From Brevipalpus yothersi (taxonomy: Eukaryota; Arthropoda; Arachnida; Trombidiformes; Tenuipalpidae), in contig QZCP01000534.1 in assembly GCA_003956705.1 (NCBI GenBank), positions 124,001 through 188,000 of the forward strand: a stretch of DNA of 64,000 nt, written 5' to 3'. A program made the position numbers and the translations under genes. The notes beneath the pieces are model-generated. The model was not told the DNA's origin. It saw only the letters and a program-made list of their open reading frames with translations, and made no database searches. Positions 13,267 through 24,448 of this stretch are shown in pieces (position 1 is the stretch's first letter; each line of letters begins with the position of its first letter).

Positions 13267-13878
13267 ATGTCCGGAAATTTGTATGAAGAGGTACGACTTT
13301 ATCGTACATCTCGGGAGCGTGAAAATTATGATAATTTGGCCGATTTTTATGCTGTCATTAACACTATACAATGTTTAGAGAAAGCTATTATCAAAGATTG
13401 TGTTACACCTAAAGAATATACTGCTGCATGTAGTAAACTTTTAGTTCAATTTCAAGCTGCATTCAAGCAGGTACAAAGTGAATTTGCCACTGTGGAAGAG
13501 TTTATGAAACGCTATCGTTTCGATTGTCCAGCAGCTTTGGTCAGAATTCGTGAGGGTAAACCGATCACCATGAAAGATGCGAAAGATAAATGTATAGCTG
13601 ATATAACGTCATTGTATATTACTATTCAAGATAAACTTAGGCTCAACTATAAATCAACTGATGAAATTCAACCCGATCTATTGGCTCTACAAGAAACCAT
13701 GAACAGATTGTCCATTCTTCCGCCTGAGTTTGAGGGAAAACGAAAGATTCACGATTGGCTTGGAGTGTTTTCAAATATGTCAGCCAGTGATGAACTGACT
13801 GAGGCTCAAGTTCGACAACTCATATTTGACTTGGAATCCGGATTCAGTTTATTCAACAAACTTCTACACGATAATTGA
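13267..13878 (+). CDS. VPS28: VPS28, ESCRT-I subunit
   Basis: The product is 203 residues, the usual length for VPS28, in one uninterrupted exon. VPS28 is the ESCRT-I subunit that binds VPS23/TSG101 and VPS37 through its N-terminal half and ESCRT-II/VPS36 through its C-terminal four-helix domain, sorting ubiquitinated cargo into multivesicular endosomes. The N-terminal core shows LYEEVRLYRTSRERENYDNL and the helical block AVINTIQCLEKAI. The C-terminal domain shows the family block DLLALQETMNRLS followed by KIHDWL and a conserved end (LFNKLLHDN). I chose the ATG at 13267 because the family begins a few residues before LYEEV; an open frame extends further upstream only from a non-ATG codon through a GT repeat. 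A canonical AATAAA follows 72 bases after the stop. No odd residues were seen. Confidence 0.96.
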   Translation: MSGNLYEEVRLYRTSRERENYDNLADFYAVINTIQCLEKAIIKDCVTPKEYTAACSKLLVQFQAAFKQVQSEFATVEEFMKRYRFDCPAALVRIREGKPITMKDAKDKCIADITSLYITIQDKLRLNYKSTDEIQPDLLALQETMNRLSILPPEFEGKRKIHDWLGVFSNMSASDELTEAQVRQLIFDLESGFSLFNKLLHDN

Positions 13879-13949
13879 TCTTGATGCTTCCTCAACTTCT
13901 CCGTGGACTATTCAAGCTGTCTGCTCCACCATAAAACCAACTATGAAAC

Positions 13950-13955
13950 AATAAA
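13950..13955 (+). terminator. Polyadenylation signal AATAAA for VPS28
   Basis: A canonical AATAAA hexamer lies 72 bases after the VPS28 stop codon, with T-rich sequence downstream. Confidence 0.6.
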
Positions 13956-15021
13956 TCGTGGACTTTGATTATTTGCCTACTAAAAAAATATATATCGTAT
14001 ACATTGTGTCAAAAATTGTTTATATTTAATTAGAACATTTTAGCACCAAATTCCATCTCTTCGTGTTAAGATGTGATTGTTGGATGAAACCAAGGTGATT
14101 CGAGGGGCATTAGCAGCAAACAGTTGTGCTTACATGTGTATTAAAGTGTTACTCCAATTTTGTTCAGATTTCAGGGGACACAGGATCTTTGATCATGATG
14201 AAAGGAGTAAAAGAATGGAGGATGGTAGTCATGTGCCCATTAGTTTTTGCCTGGATGAGGCCTAAAGATTTTTCTACCAATGATTTACCATTATTTTTTT
14301 AAAATTGTTTACGAAAGATGAACATTGTATCCTACCATTAGCTACCATCTTTTACCCTGTAATGAGACAGCTGTTTGTTTTCAACCTATTGGAAGCCAAC
14401 ACCCTGGTAGAGTATTTTTAGAGGGCTCATATTAATCATCATTGATGGCATCTCGGTCATCCAACTCCAATGAATTTCAGCTTGTTGATAAGCTCACTAC
14501 TGTAAAGGCCTGATCATCTGTGAATGAAAAGAAATATATTCTCAGATTCAGCTGATAAGGATGCTCACTATACTACTACACTGTGTATTGGACTTACTAT
14601 ATTGCACAGATTTAAACTTGGGTAGTATTTTGAAGAGTTGACAGTCAATCGTTCAATCATTGACTACTTCATTCTAGGCTAATATTTGATCGGGAGAAGC
14701 CCATGTCTCAATATTTTCATTCAACTCTACGAACTCTTCAAACTTACTCATCAAGTTTATTTATTGGCCAGGTTAACTTCTTATTGAGTTTACTGGCAAG
14801 GTTACAATTCAAGTATGCTCAATGATAGAGAAATGATACACTCAGATAGAGCTTCAAGTATTCATGAGTAGAACAAATGAATCAGATTGAGTGAGATACT
14901 GAACGATGATCCGTTAGTTCTCACATTCATTGAGCAACTCCTTTTTCCCGCTCAGAACGGAAAAATCGAGTGGGACAATCGCCACCCATGAAACTCCCAA
15001 AATTTTCATTTTTCTCCTCCT

Positions 15022-15052
<31 letters not shown>

Positions 15053-15519
15053 GCTTTCTCCCTTCTTTTCTCCGAAAAGTTCAATAAATGATATGAAGAG
15101 TAATTCAATCAGTCAGCTAGACAAAAGCAAACAAAGACCAGATCATCCATCAATCTGGACTATAGTAAAGCTGAAATTTTACTTGAAAACGTTCCTCAAT
15201 TCGTTCTTAAATCATTGATTTTATTGACTTTTCGTTCCTCGTTTCGATTTCTTCGTTTATTTCACCTTAAAATCGATTTTTCAGCTTGATTCGAGAGTTC
15301 GTCAAAGTATTTGTGTCCAGTTTACCAGTTACTCCACTTCTGGCCAAAAATTGTAATATAATCGTTCCTAAGACTTTGTCATCGAGTGTCAACGAAAAAG
15401 TGTAGTCAAGCTCCTTATTCGTGTCCAATTGTGATCAAAGATATCGACGAATAATTATATAAATCTTCTTCTCACTAAATTGATTTAAATCAAATACTCA
15501 AATCAAATTCTAATCAAAA
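13956..15519. other. Intergenic region between VPS28 and the MH2 gene
   Basis: No convincing coding sequence. A 62-codon plus-strand frame near 14077 has no recognisable content. A short CT tract lies at about 15018-15048. The last few hundred bases should hold the promoter and leader of the MH2-domain gene that starts at 15520; no motif was identified. Confidence 0.5.
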
Positions 15520-15924
15520 ATGATCAGTCGACGAAAAATTTTATCCAGATCAAGAGATGATATCAACTATGGTGAAGGTTGGTACACAAATCTAAATGAA
15601 TCTGATGTGTGGACAAGTAAGGAAAGATTATTTAAGGTAAGTTATCATATTTGAATATTCATTTAATATTCACAACTTTTCAAAGCAGCACGAAGTGTGT
15701 GCATCCCTTATGCATAATTCTCATACACCTTTATGGGTTGATGTTTTGCTGTTTGAATCATTGTGATTGAATCGAAAAGAAGAAGAGATGTAGATAGTTG
15801 AAAGAAACTCATCTCACCCATCTCAGCACGATATATCAACTTCATGTTCAATTTTGCCCTTAAATTTTGGTGAATACATTTTCGTTCTCATGTTCACTCT
15901 CATTGAATAAAGAATGTGATACAT

Positions 15925-15975
<51 letters not shown>

Positions 15976-17600
15976 AATATTTTTTCCCGATTCATGGATG
16001 AAAAATTCAAATCATCATACCTCAAACCGATGCAACAAAAAGAAAATAAATTGAAGGTTTTCCATCACTTTTCATGATGATCTAGACCTTCTTATACATC
16101 AAACACATACATATGTGCACACATACACTCACATTCATATCATGTGTATATATTACAAATCAAAGAGTGATCGTCAAGAGTGGTCATGTTCGTGAATTGA
16201 AATATACTATATATTTATCGGTAGTATGGAATGATGGTTGAGAAAAATTTTTCCTTTTTGACCATCGAAATTCAACTCTTTCTATCATTCTCATCACTTT
16301 GTTTGATTATTATGGTCACATTCTTATTTCGTTTACCTTGATGTATGGCGTTGAAGGTGTAAATGATGATATCATATTCTTGGCGAAAGAGAGAGAGAGA
16401 GAAGAAGGAATATTCGATTTCGAAAGAATGATGCTAAACGTTTTTTCAACCCCAAAATTTATCTTCCAGACCCTAATCTCAAAATTGAGAGAAGAATTGA
16501 AATCTCTTAAATGAAGGTGATGATATGTGATGAAGTTCATATTATGATTCTTGATGATAGGGAATAATGATTCTTCTCCTGAGCATGTTTACCATACTTG
16601 ATGATAATGTTTCAATTGTCAGGTGTCCCAAGTAGTTCATTCATTTCAACTCTTTCTACCTCTTTCACTTTTATCATCATCATTTGAGCAAAACAATTGC
16701 TTCCGGCTTTATCTGGTTTCCAATTTCATTTCCTTTCACTTTATCAATTGATATATACACCCACATAAGTTGGACAATTCATTTGATACACCTTTTTATC
16801 ATCTCAGATCATCCGTTTCTATCAACCATCGACGTATGATTTGTTCATGAATTTTTTATTCACCAATTTCGATATATAAATACAGTCTATACAGATGGAA
16901 TAAAGAAAGTAAGCAAAAGAATTTCAAGCGTAATGATATATATATCGGAATAGAGTAGAATAAAAAATTTCAATCGCTATTTAGAGTGTCCTCAGCTCAA
17001 AACTTTTATAAGTTGATACAAGTTTCGTTTTTCTTTCAATTGAGTTGAGATTATCTTTCCAAACTTTTGTTTGTTTTTCTATATGATATATATTATCTAT
17101 TTCTTTTTCACTTCGATTTTATATATCTCATCTCTATCTCAATTCTTCCTTTATAGCCACTTAATTAATCACATACACACATCAAGTACCACACTTTTCA
17201 CTCTATTTGGAATGCTTGAGATGGTAGAAAAAAATTTAGTCATTTTGCCACAATACTTCATAGTATTTTATTCTATCTCCTTCTTGACTTTCGCTTCATT
17301 CGATTCATTTTCACAACGTTTATGTGTGAGTGTGTGTGTGTGTATAATACAGACATTCACTAAAACTTACACTTCATTATCACATACTCACTCAATCATC
17401 ATGATCGTCATCATGTAGACTGTCTTTTCGACCTGAATTTTTCCTCCACTCTCAATTCTCAATTCTCACTTGATCACTGTGATTCGTGAGGCAAGTAAGG
17501 CAACCTAGATACCAGGAAATCATCTCACTAATATACAGTCCGCCAGACAGGAGACAAAAGATATTCAAAGATAACTGTAAATTCTCAACATATCACCTTC

Positions 17601-17654
<54 letters not shown>

Positions 17655-20600
17655 AATTTTCGTTCTAAAATTTCATTTGATTTCATTATAACTTATTCAA
17701 GTTGATACATGGAATTTCATTTTAAAAGGGTATAGAATTTTGTGATAAGATAACTGATATATATTCTATAAACGGTGTTTGAATTTTATGAGAGTATCAT
17801 TTTATGAAGCAGAACGAGTTTTTGAAGAATCAGAACCTACATCAAAACGGGTAATCTGCATCTGATGAGTAGAAAAACAGTTGGCTCGTGATAATCTATC
17901 GAAGGGTCTGCACTCTCTAACATTTTTGATATGATTCTGGAATTACGTGTCATTTCCAATGTGTATGTCGATTCTCCCATGAGACTAATGAAACTATTTT
18001 GAATTTTCCTTGACAATTATTATGAGTTGAATGGGGATCCAGTAGCTTTCTTGGAGAATCTGTTCCATCGAAATCAAGGAAAAATTTTGAATATGGTTCT
18101 CAAAGAGGTTGTCAGATATTTATCGCTCATAAGAATTCTGATCAGTTGAATTATTTTAGCCAACAAAATGTCGTTTCAACATGAAGTCACTAAGCAAGGA
18201 GTCACTTAATCTTCCTACCCCTGAATCCCCAGGAATACTTCCGGCCATCTTCTCAAAAATAATGTACCTCCAATGAATGAAATTGCAATACCATAATTCT
18301 GTCACCAGGAAAGGATAAAGTTCGATGTTAGATATTCACTTATTAGCCTTTGCTACCCTCATAATTTGCTTATAGTTTAATTTAATGTATTCTTGATCAA
18401 ATTTGATATGTTTTCTATCCAAAGAATTTGAATTCCACAATTCAGTTGATGTTTTAAGATTTTCCAATCAAAAGAAAAGTTCTCTCTCCATTTGAATCAG
18501 CAAACAACTGCCAGTTCTTGGAGAAAATTGTTTCCAGCCATAATGAATCTTTTTTAGGGCTATAATCATCATTCTATTCGTTGAGCAAATATAAAAATTC
18601 AATTATTTTCCTTTCAATCTTCATCTTAAAAAGAAAGAGAAACAATAAAAATGCTTCCTCTTTCTGCAACAACCTTCTCTGATGAACCGGAAGAATTTTT
18701 AACTTCATTTTCACTTCACGTTCATCACCTTCTTCTACCACCATACTGACAAAACACCCACTCATCAACACTTTCAATTCACTAATCATCTAATTGTAGA
18801 GTATAGTGTGTGTGTGTAACAAGAATTACTCATGCGATTCGCATTCCATGCTCTACATCATTCGACACCCAATATCGTTCTGATACCTCTTTGCACAAAA
18901 AGTTGTTCTCCAGTTCCACACAAATCATCCTATGTTTGATCACATAAACACACTCACACCAAAAGTGCCTCAATTTTCTGATTAAGATGATAGTAGTAGT
19001 GGATATATGAGAAGCTTATTTATCATGTTTATCATGTAGAATGTATTTGGATAAGAATTTGTTTAAGTTACAAATCAATTGCTCATTCATTATGAACACT
19101 GTCAGTAAAACTCTAATCCACTATATATATGTTCTTTTCACCTTATGACATATGATTAGGATCATATACAAGAAGTATTGGAAAAATGGGATAAAATAGA
19201 TGACGAAATTTGGGCGAAAATAATTGTGATGGAAAAGAATCGACGTGTAGCCAAAGCATATGCCAGAGCGTCGATTATCACAATTAATGGCTCAGATACG
19301 GGTTTTGATGGATATCGAATTGGTATCAATGGACTTGGTGAAGGTCCAGGAGATTCCAAGGTAGAAAGAGTTAAGAAAATGATTGGTCAGGTAAGCTTCA
19401 AATGAAAGAGAGAGAGAAGATAGATATGAAGAAGAGAATTGTAAGATGCTTTACCAAATTTAGATCAAATTTTATTTGTTAAATATATTTTCTCTTATGA
19501 TAAACTCTTTTTTCCCAACTTTATCAGGGTATCAAATTGAAATTGGATGGCGTTGGTAACATATTGATAAAGAGGCTGTCTCGTAACGCAGTACATATTA
19601 AAAATTGGAGCATCACTACACGAGATGATAACTCGGTTAGCAGTGATATAATCAAAGTTAATGGCAAAATAGATCAGAATAAGGCATACAAACTGTTTGA
19701 CCTGAGAAAATTTCAGCATAATATCGAAAGAGAGCTACGTAATTCAGCGTATCCAGATCGAAAAAAATTGGAAATGCAATGTATATCTGTGTTCAGTTTT
19801 GTAAAAGACATGCCAGGCATATTGGATTTGCCATGCTACATCTTGATAGTTAATATCGTTGCTATGGATGTCCTCAAATCCCGATTGCCCATAGGTCAGT
19901 GACATCCATGGTTGGCAAAGATTCACACACACACATAAACGCATGATCACTTGAATTCTGGGCTTTGATGATTCCCAAAGTTTGAGAGAAAAAAGCGAGA
20001 AGCGTAAAAAAAAGATGAGAGCATGAAAGATTATTACGCAAACAGATCATATTTTATCATGCACAGAATTCATTGAGTATCATGAAGAAATGGAAATCAA
20101 GTTGCAAAAAAAGAAAAGAAGAAAAAACTCACTAACCTGATGTGCCTTTTATCCCTTCTGATTTTGATCAGGTATCGACAGTCGAATGCTCAAATTGGAC
20201 AACACTGGTGGTATCGATGATAGAACGGATAGATCAATTGGTGAAGAGATTCATATTCACATCAGATCAGAGAAGGGAAGCAGCTCGTCCAGTGACAGTA
20301 AATCATCATCTCGATATTCACCCTCTCGATCTCGAGGGCTATTGAAACTTGACTTATCTGAGTGCAGGCCACGCGGTGATAAACATTTTCCAATTGAATT
20401 GCCTTCACCCGATTATGATGAAGATGAATATGATAACAAGAAGATCAAGGCAAAATCTCACATCAAGTCAAGCCATGGTAAGTGACATACACACATCATC
20501 ATCATTGCCATAAAGTGTCTTGTAGTGTGTAGGCCTCGAAAATGGAGAGAAAAATTTTCCTTTACAATAGACATTGCTGGAGAGAGAGAGAAAAATAATA

Positions 20601-21378
20601 TGTGTTGACAGAACTTCGATTGAGAGATTCATTTTTGATTCTCCAATTCAAAGTCATATATCACTCTTGGGAATGTATACATGCTACATATTCACAAGCT
20701 GATTATCAAGCCATGTGTGTAGTGTGCGCCATATCATGAATGATGAACGCTTATAAATTTTCGAATACCATGATATGACCGGTTCCTAAATGTAGCTACC
20801 ATTGACCTGATTTTATTTTCGATCCAAGTCATCATTTATTGGACATTTAAATCTGTAAAAAGAATCAAGTCAAAGTTGAGATATGGGAAATTCCGTTGAA
20901 ACTAGTGAAGATGATGAAATATGTATATATATTCATCATTATATTTGTTACATTCGAAACATGAATGAGACATAAAATTTTCTACATAAATTTGAATATT
21001 GATTCTCTCAAGTGTATGTACAAAACATCATGAATTGTGAAACCTAGCCTCATACTTCGTGATAGAAGCTTATGAGTTCGTGTTCATGTTCGATGTGATA
21101 AAGAAAGAAAGAAAAAAAAAGAAGAGAGATAGATCAGCAAAGTTATGAATTACAAGGAAAGTTTCCAAAATTTTCGAAATACTCAAGAGAATCTTCAAGG
21201 AAATGATGGAAAAAAGTTCCACTTATAAAAAAAATCGTATACACATGAATCAGTAATAAGATCTTCCTGCTCATTATTTACAGAAGTCATTAGTCGACCG
21301 ATCAATTCAAGTTTAAATTCTATTTGGAGAAAGGTTAATGGTTGTGGTACCACATCGCTCACCGAGAAAGTTATCTGA
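15520..21378 (+). CDS. exp: Smad-like MH2-only protein, Expansion/Rebuff type
   Basis: Five exons join in frame to 371 residues: 15520-15636, 19160-19390, 19528-19894, 20172-20477 and 21284-21378, all with GT-AG borders. The N-terminus (MISRRKILSRSRDD) is followed by DDEIWAKII, RRVAKAYARASIITINGSD and DGYRIGINGLGE in exon 2. Exon 3 has KLDGVGNILIKRLS, KLFDLRKFQ, AYPDRKKLEMQCI and LIVNIVAMDVLKSRLP. From memory these match the arthropod Expansion/Rebuff proteins, which carry an MH2 fold but no DNA-binding MH1 domain. In Drosophila they act in tracheal tube size control and chitin deposition. Exon 4 adds a low-complexity Ser/Asp/Lys stretch, and exon 5 ends SSLNSIWRKVNGCG plus a short tail. The 3.5-kb first intron holds GA and CT microsatellites. 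The family call rests on recalled motifs; a vertebrate-type Smad is unlikely because the MH1 domain and the C-terminal SSxS motif are absent. Confidence 0.75.
15928..15970. repeat. (GA)n microsatellite in intron 1 of the MH2 gene
   Basis: About 21 GA units. Confidence 0.95.
17606..17651. repeat. (CT)n microsatellite in intron 1 of the MH2 gene
   Basis: About 23 CT units. Confidence 0.95.
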
Positions 21379-21760
21379 ACAAATTTTTCCCCAAGAATAA
21401 CCTATATATAATTTGGCCATTATATCATGGTGGAGATTGGAAAATCACACAGAGAGACAAATATTTTTCACCTAATTAAAGCCAAAAAATTGTTCATTCA
21501 TAAAAATGAAGAGAATTCATGAGAAAAATTATTTTTGCATCTTTCCTCTCCCCCCCCCCTACAGAATGCTGTCAATCTTTCGAAATGCCAGTTCATGGAT
21601 GCTACTCTTCGATCATCAATCTTCCACAGTGAACAGACAGATAAACCCCCAAAAGTTCAACTTAACAGATGAAATCAGTAGAAATGGAAAGGAATCGCAG
21701 ATTCATCTGTAATCAGTAATCTGTGGGATGAAAAATATAATAATTTCAACTCACTGATAT
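21379..21760. other. Short gap between convergent genes
   Basis: This holds the 3' ends of the plus-strand MH2 gene and the minus-strand RING ligase gene. A run of nine C bases lies at about 21551-21559. No coding sequence or clear polyadenylation signal was identified. Confidence 0.45.
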
Positions 21761-23224
21761 TCATATTTCCTCTGCAGTCAGACCATAATGATTAACAATG
21801 TCCAGCTTGCACATTGGACAACTTCGTTGATCCAGTAGCCATGGATCCACACAAGTCATATGGAAAACATGTCTACAAGATGGAAGAAGAAAGAAGAAAG
21901 AGGATAAGATAAGAATAAGGCAAGAGGATGATAAAAGTCTTAAAATGTTGGAGGACAATAGACACAGTAGAGAGAGAGAGAGATGACTGGATGAGGAGAT
22001 GTAATCGGATTTTAAGGATCTTGAGGAGAGAAAAAACCCAATGCAAATAGTGTATTTACTGGATGCGAAGCTTTTCAACACATACATAGATAATTATCAT
22101 GACAGTATCGTGTCCAATGGAAAAATATGAGGGTACAGAAAAAGTGGATATGTATTTGGATAGGATTTTGGTGGGGAACACGATTAAGATTCATGTCCAT
22201 TGGGTGTAAGGTGTGTGATAGAAAGAAGAGCGTGTTTAGAGGCACGAAAGGGATGAACATTGAATGATCATGAACATGAACATGATCAGATTCATTATAC
22301 AGATAGACATGTTTATGGTAGTGTATGTATATATACTCACTTGCAGGGCAATATCCGGACAACCTCACGTATTTTGTATTGTTCAATACATATCGCACAA
22401 CATTCAACAAAATCACCAGTAACCACATTGGCAAGATCATTTTGAAGTATCGATTTGATGGGTATTTTGTCCAAAGCTTTTCGAGCTGCTAAACACAATT
22501 TTCTCTGTCGACAAGAGATTAGAACCATCATCACTGACATGTTGAAAGGTTGAATTGGAAGAGAAAATTTCTCCCAAATAATTTTTTATTCCCTCAAATG
22601 ATCAAAGTGTGTACTAATCAAATTGAAATGATGGTGATGAGAGAGAGAATGTGGATCGAGTTGAGAGTATCATCAAAAAAGAGAATTGAACACACAATCA
22701 ATTGATCCTGGACTCTTTATAAACGGCTAAACCAGGAATCAAGGAGCTTCTCACAGTGACACAGGAAATCTTGACTAAATCAATCATCAACATTTGATGA
22801 GGAAGTGAATACTAGATGATTTCTTCATTGATTGTGTGGGATATGGAAGTGAATGACATTGATATTGGGAATGGAAAAAATTTTGCTCGCTCATCTTTTG
22901 TGGTGATGAGTAGTGAGAAAATGAATTAATTTACGACCGAAAATGATGATGATCAACGGAGAATACCCACAGTATGAAGGATGTTTTCGGAAAAAAATTT
23001 CATTCCATTTTTCCATGAAAAAATTATTCACTTACCGCCATAATATCTTTCGCATGAAGATATCGAAATCTTTGAATATAATAAAATATGAGCCAGGCCA
23101 ATGAAATGCACAAAAGAAGAGCAAACGAAACGGAAACGAAAAGTATCGATGTCTTGTTTATCATATCACTCAATTGTACAGTGTATCTTCGATCAAATGT
23201 TATCGAAGAAGCTAATTTAGTCAT
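21761..23224 (-). CDS. gol: Goliath/RNF130-type transmembrane RING-H2 E3 ubiquitin ligase (5' end uncertain)
   Basis: Three exons join in frame: 23036-23224, 22341-22504 and 21761-21872, giving 154 residues from the ATG at 23224. After NKTSILFVSVSF comes a single membrane segment (about residues 25-47) ending IFYYIQRFRYLHAKD, then the linker RKLCLAARKALDKIP. A complete RING-H2 follows: CAIC, 14 residues, C-K-H, FH, C, DPWLLDQRS, CPMC. This is the PA-TM-RING family, in which Goliath and RNF130/RNF150 ubiquitinate membrane cargo at endosomes. The lumenal PA domain normally precedes the membrane segment, but only about 24 residues are visible and an in-frame stop sits immediately before the ATG. 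An open frame at 23731-23964 (PWTTLNVNV...GLVAYM) weakly resembles the start of a PA domain and ends near a GTATGT donor, but I could not join it in phase. The C-terminal tail after the RING is unusually short. Confidence 0.85.
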
Positions 23225-23587
23225 TCACAATGAATTCTGGATCAATGTATCAATGTGATTCATTGGCATCCACATCACACACACAAGAGCACATGGAAAA
23301 AGAGGGAGAGGAAAAAAAATTTTCACCAATCAAGAAAATACCATCATCATCATCATCTAATTTTAACACACTATTCTTCCAATGAAATTGAACAAAATGC
23401 TGAACAAAAACAATCAAAATTCAACCTCATCACAATCACCGGCCTCTGGGATTCCTCTCTCTCTCTCAACCTTACACATAGGAAAAAATTACAACTCACA
23501 GAAAAATACAAGGCAAAAATGATGATCGAGATTGAGAATATTCTCTCTCATAGATCTTTCCTCTCTCTCTCTCAAACGTTCAAATCT

Positions 23588-23661
<74 letters not shown>

Positions 23662-24448
23662 ACTTGCGCTTGCTTAATATTCATTCAAAGTGGAAAAAAT
23701 TTGAAAAATTTGGATTGTAGACGCACACACATACATGTATGCAACAAGGCCGGATGAGAAGATAGCCGATTTCAAGTGTCGAGTTGATGATGATGATAGT
23801 TTTTTTCGGGTATGCTTGACCACTTGTTTGACATTGACATTGAGCGTTGTCCAAGGTCCAAGTGAGCTTATGTTGGTGGAAGCATTTTTCTTATGATCAC
23901 TATGAGTAGAGAAACTCATACTAGTTGACCATAGGAAAATGTTGGGAGTTAATTGTAAATTCATTTTTTAATTTGATCCAATATGATTTGGTTCTTTTGT
24001 TTTTCTAGATGAAATTTCGCGAATTATTTTCCTAGGGAATTAGACTTTGTCCTGTAAGGTTTTTCGCGAAATTTTATAGTTCTAATCAATGAAGTTGTCC
24101 AGAATTTTTAGTATATAGAGAAGCGCGAGATTCAAGTGAAAATGTAGAATTTTCATGTCAGTATTGTGATAGGGGAAGAATAGAGTGAAGAGAAAAAATA
24201 TCACGATGTACAATGAATCTAATTCAAATAAATTAGATTTTGAAATCAGTTTCAATCGGGTTATCGATCTGTCTCGGAGATATTGAAAATATACAACGCT
24301 GTATTCCAACAGCGTACTTACACTTATGTATGTATGTAACTAAGCTATGAGTTCAAGCGATCAAATATTTATCGGAATAGGAGGCAAAGACCTCATATTC
24401 GGTGCATGAGTCCAGAAAAGATAAAATTTGTGCATTAATATCGCTCAT
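23225..24448. other. Gap between the RING ligase and the discoidin gene
   Basis: It contains the long CT tract at 23591-23658 and the possible PA-like minus-strand frame at 23731-23964 discussed under the RING ligase. Otherwise I see nothing coding. Confidence 0.45.
23591..23658. repeat. (CT)n microsatellite
   Basis: About 34 uninterrupted CT units. Confidence 0.95.

Noticed and set aside
14077..14265. 62-codon plus-strand frame after VPS28
   Set aside because: No recognisable motif and no splice or promoter support; left as intergenic.
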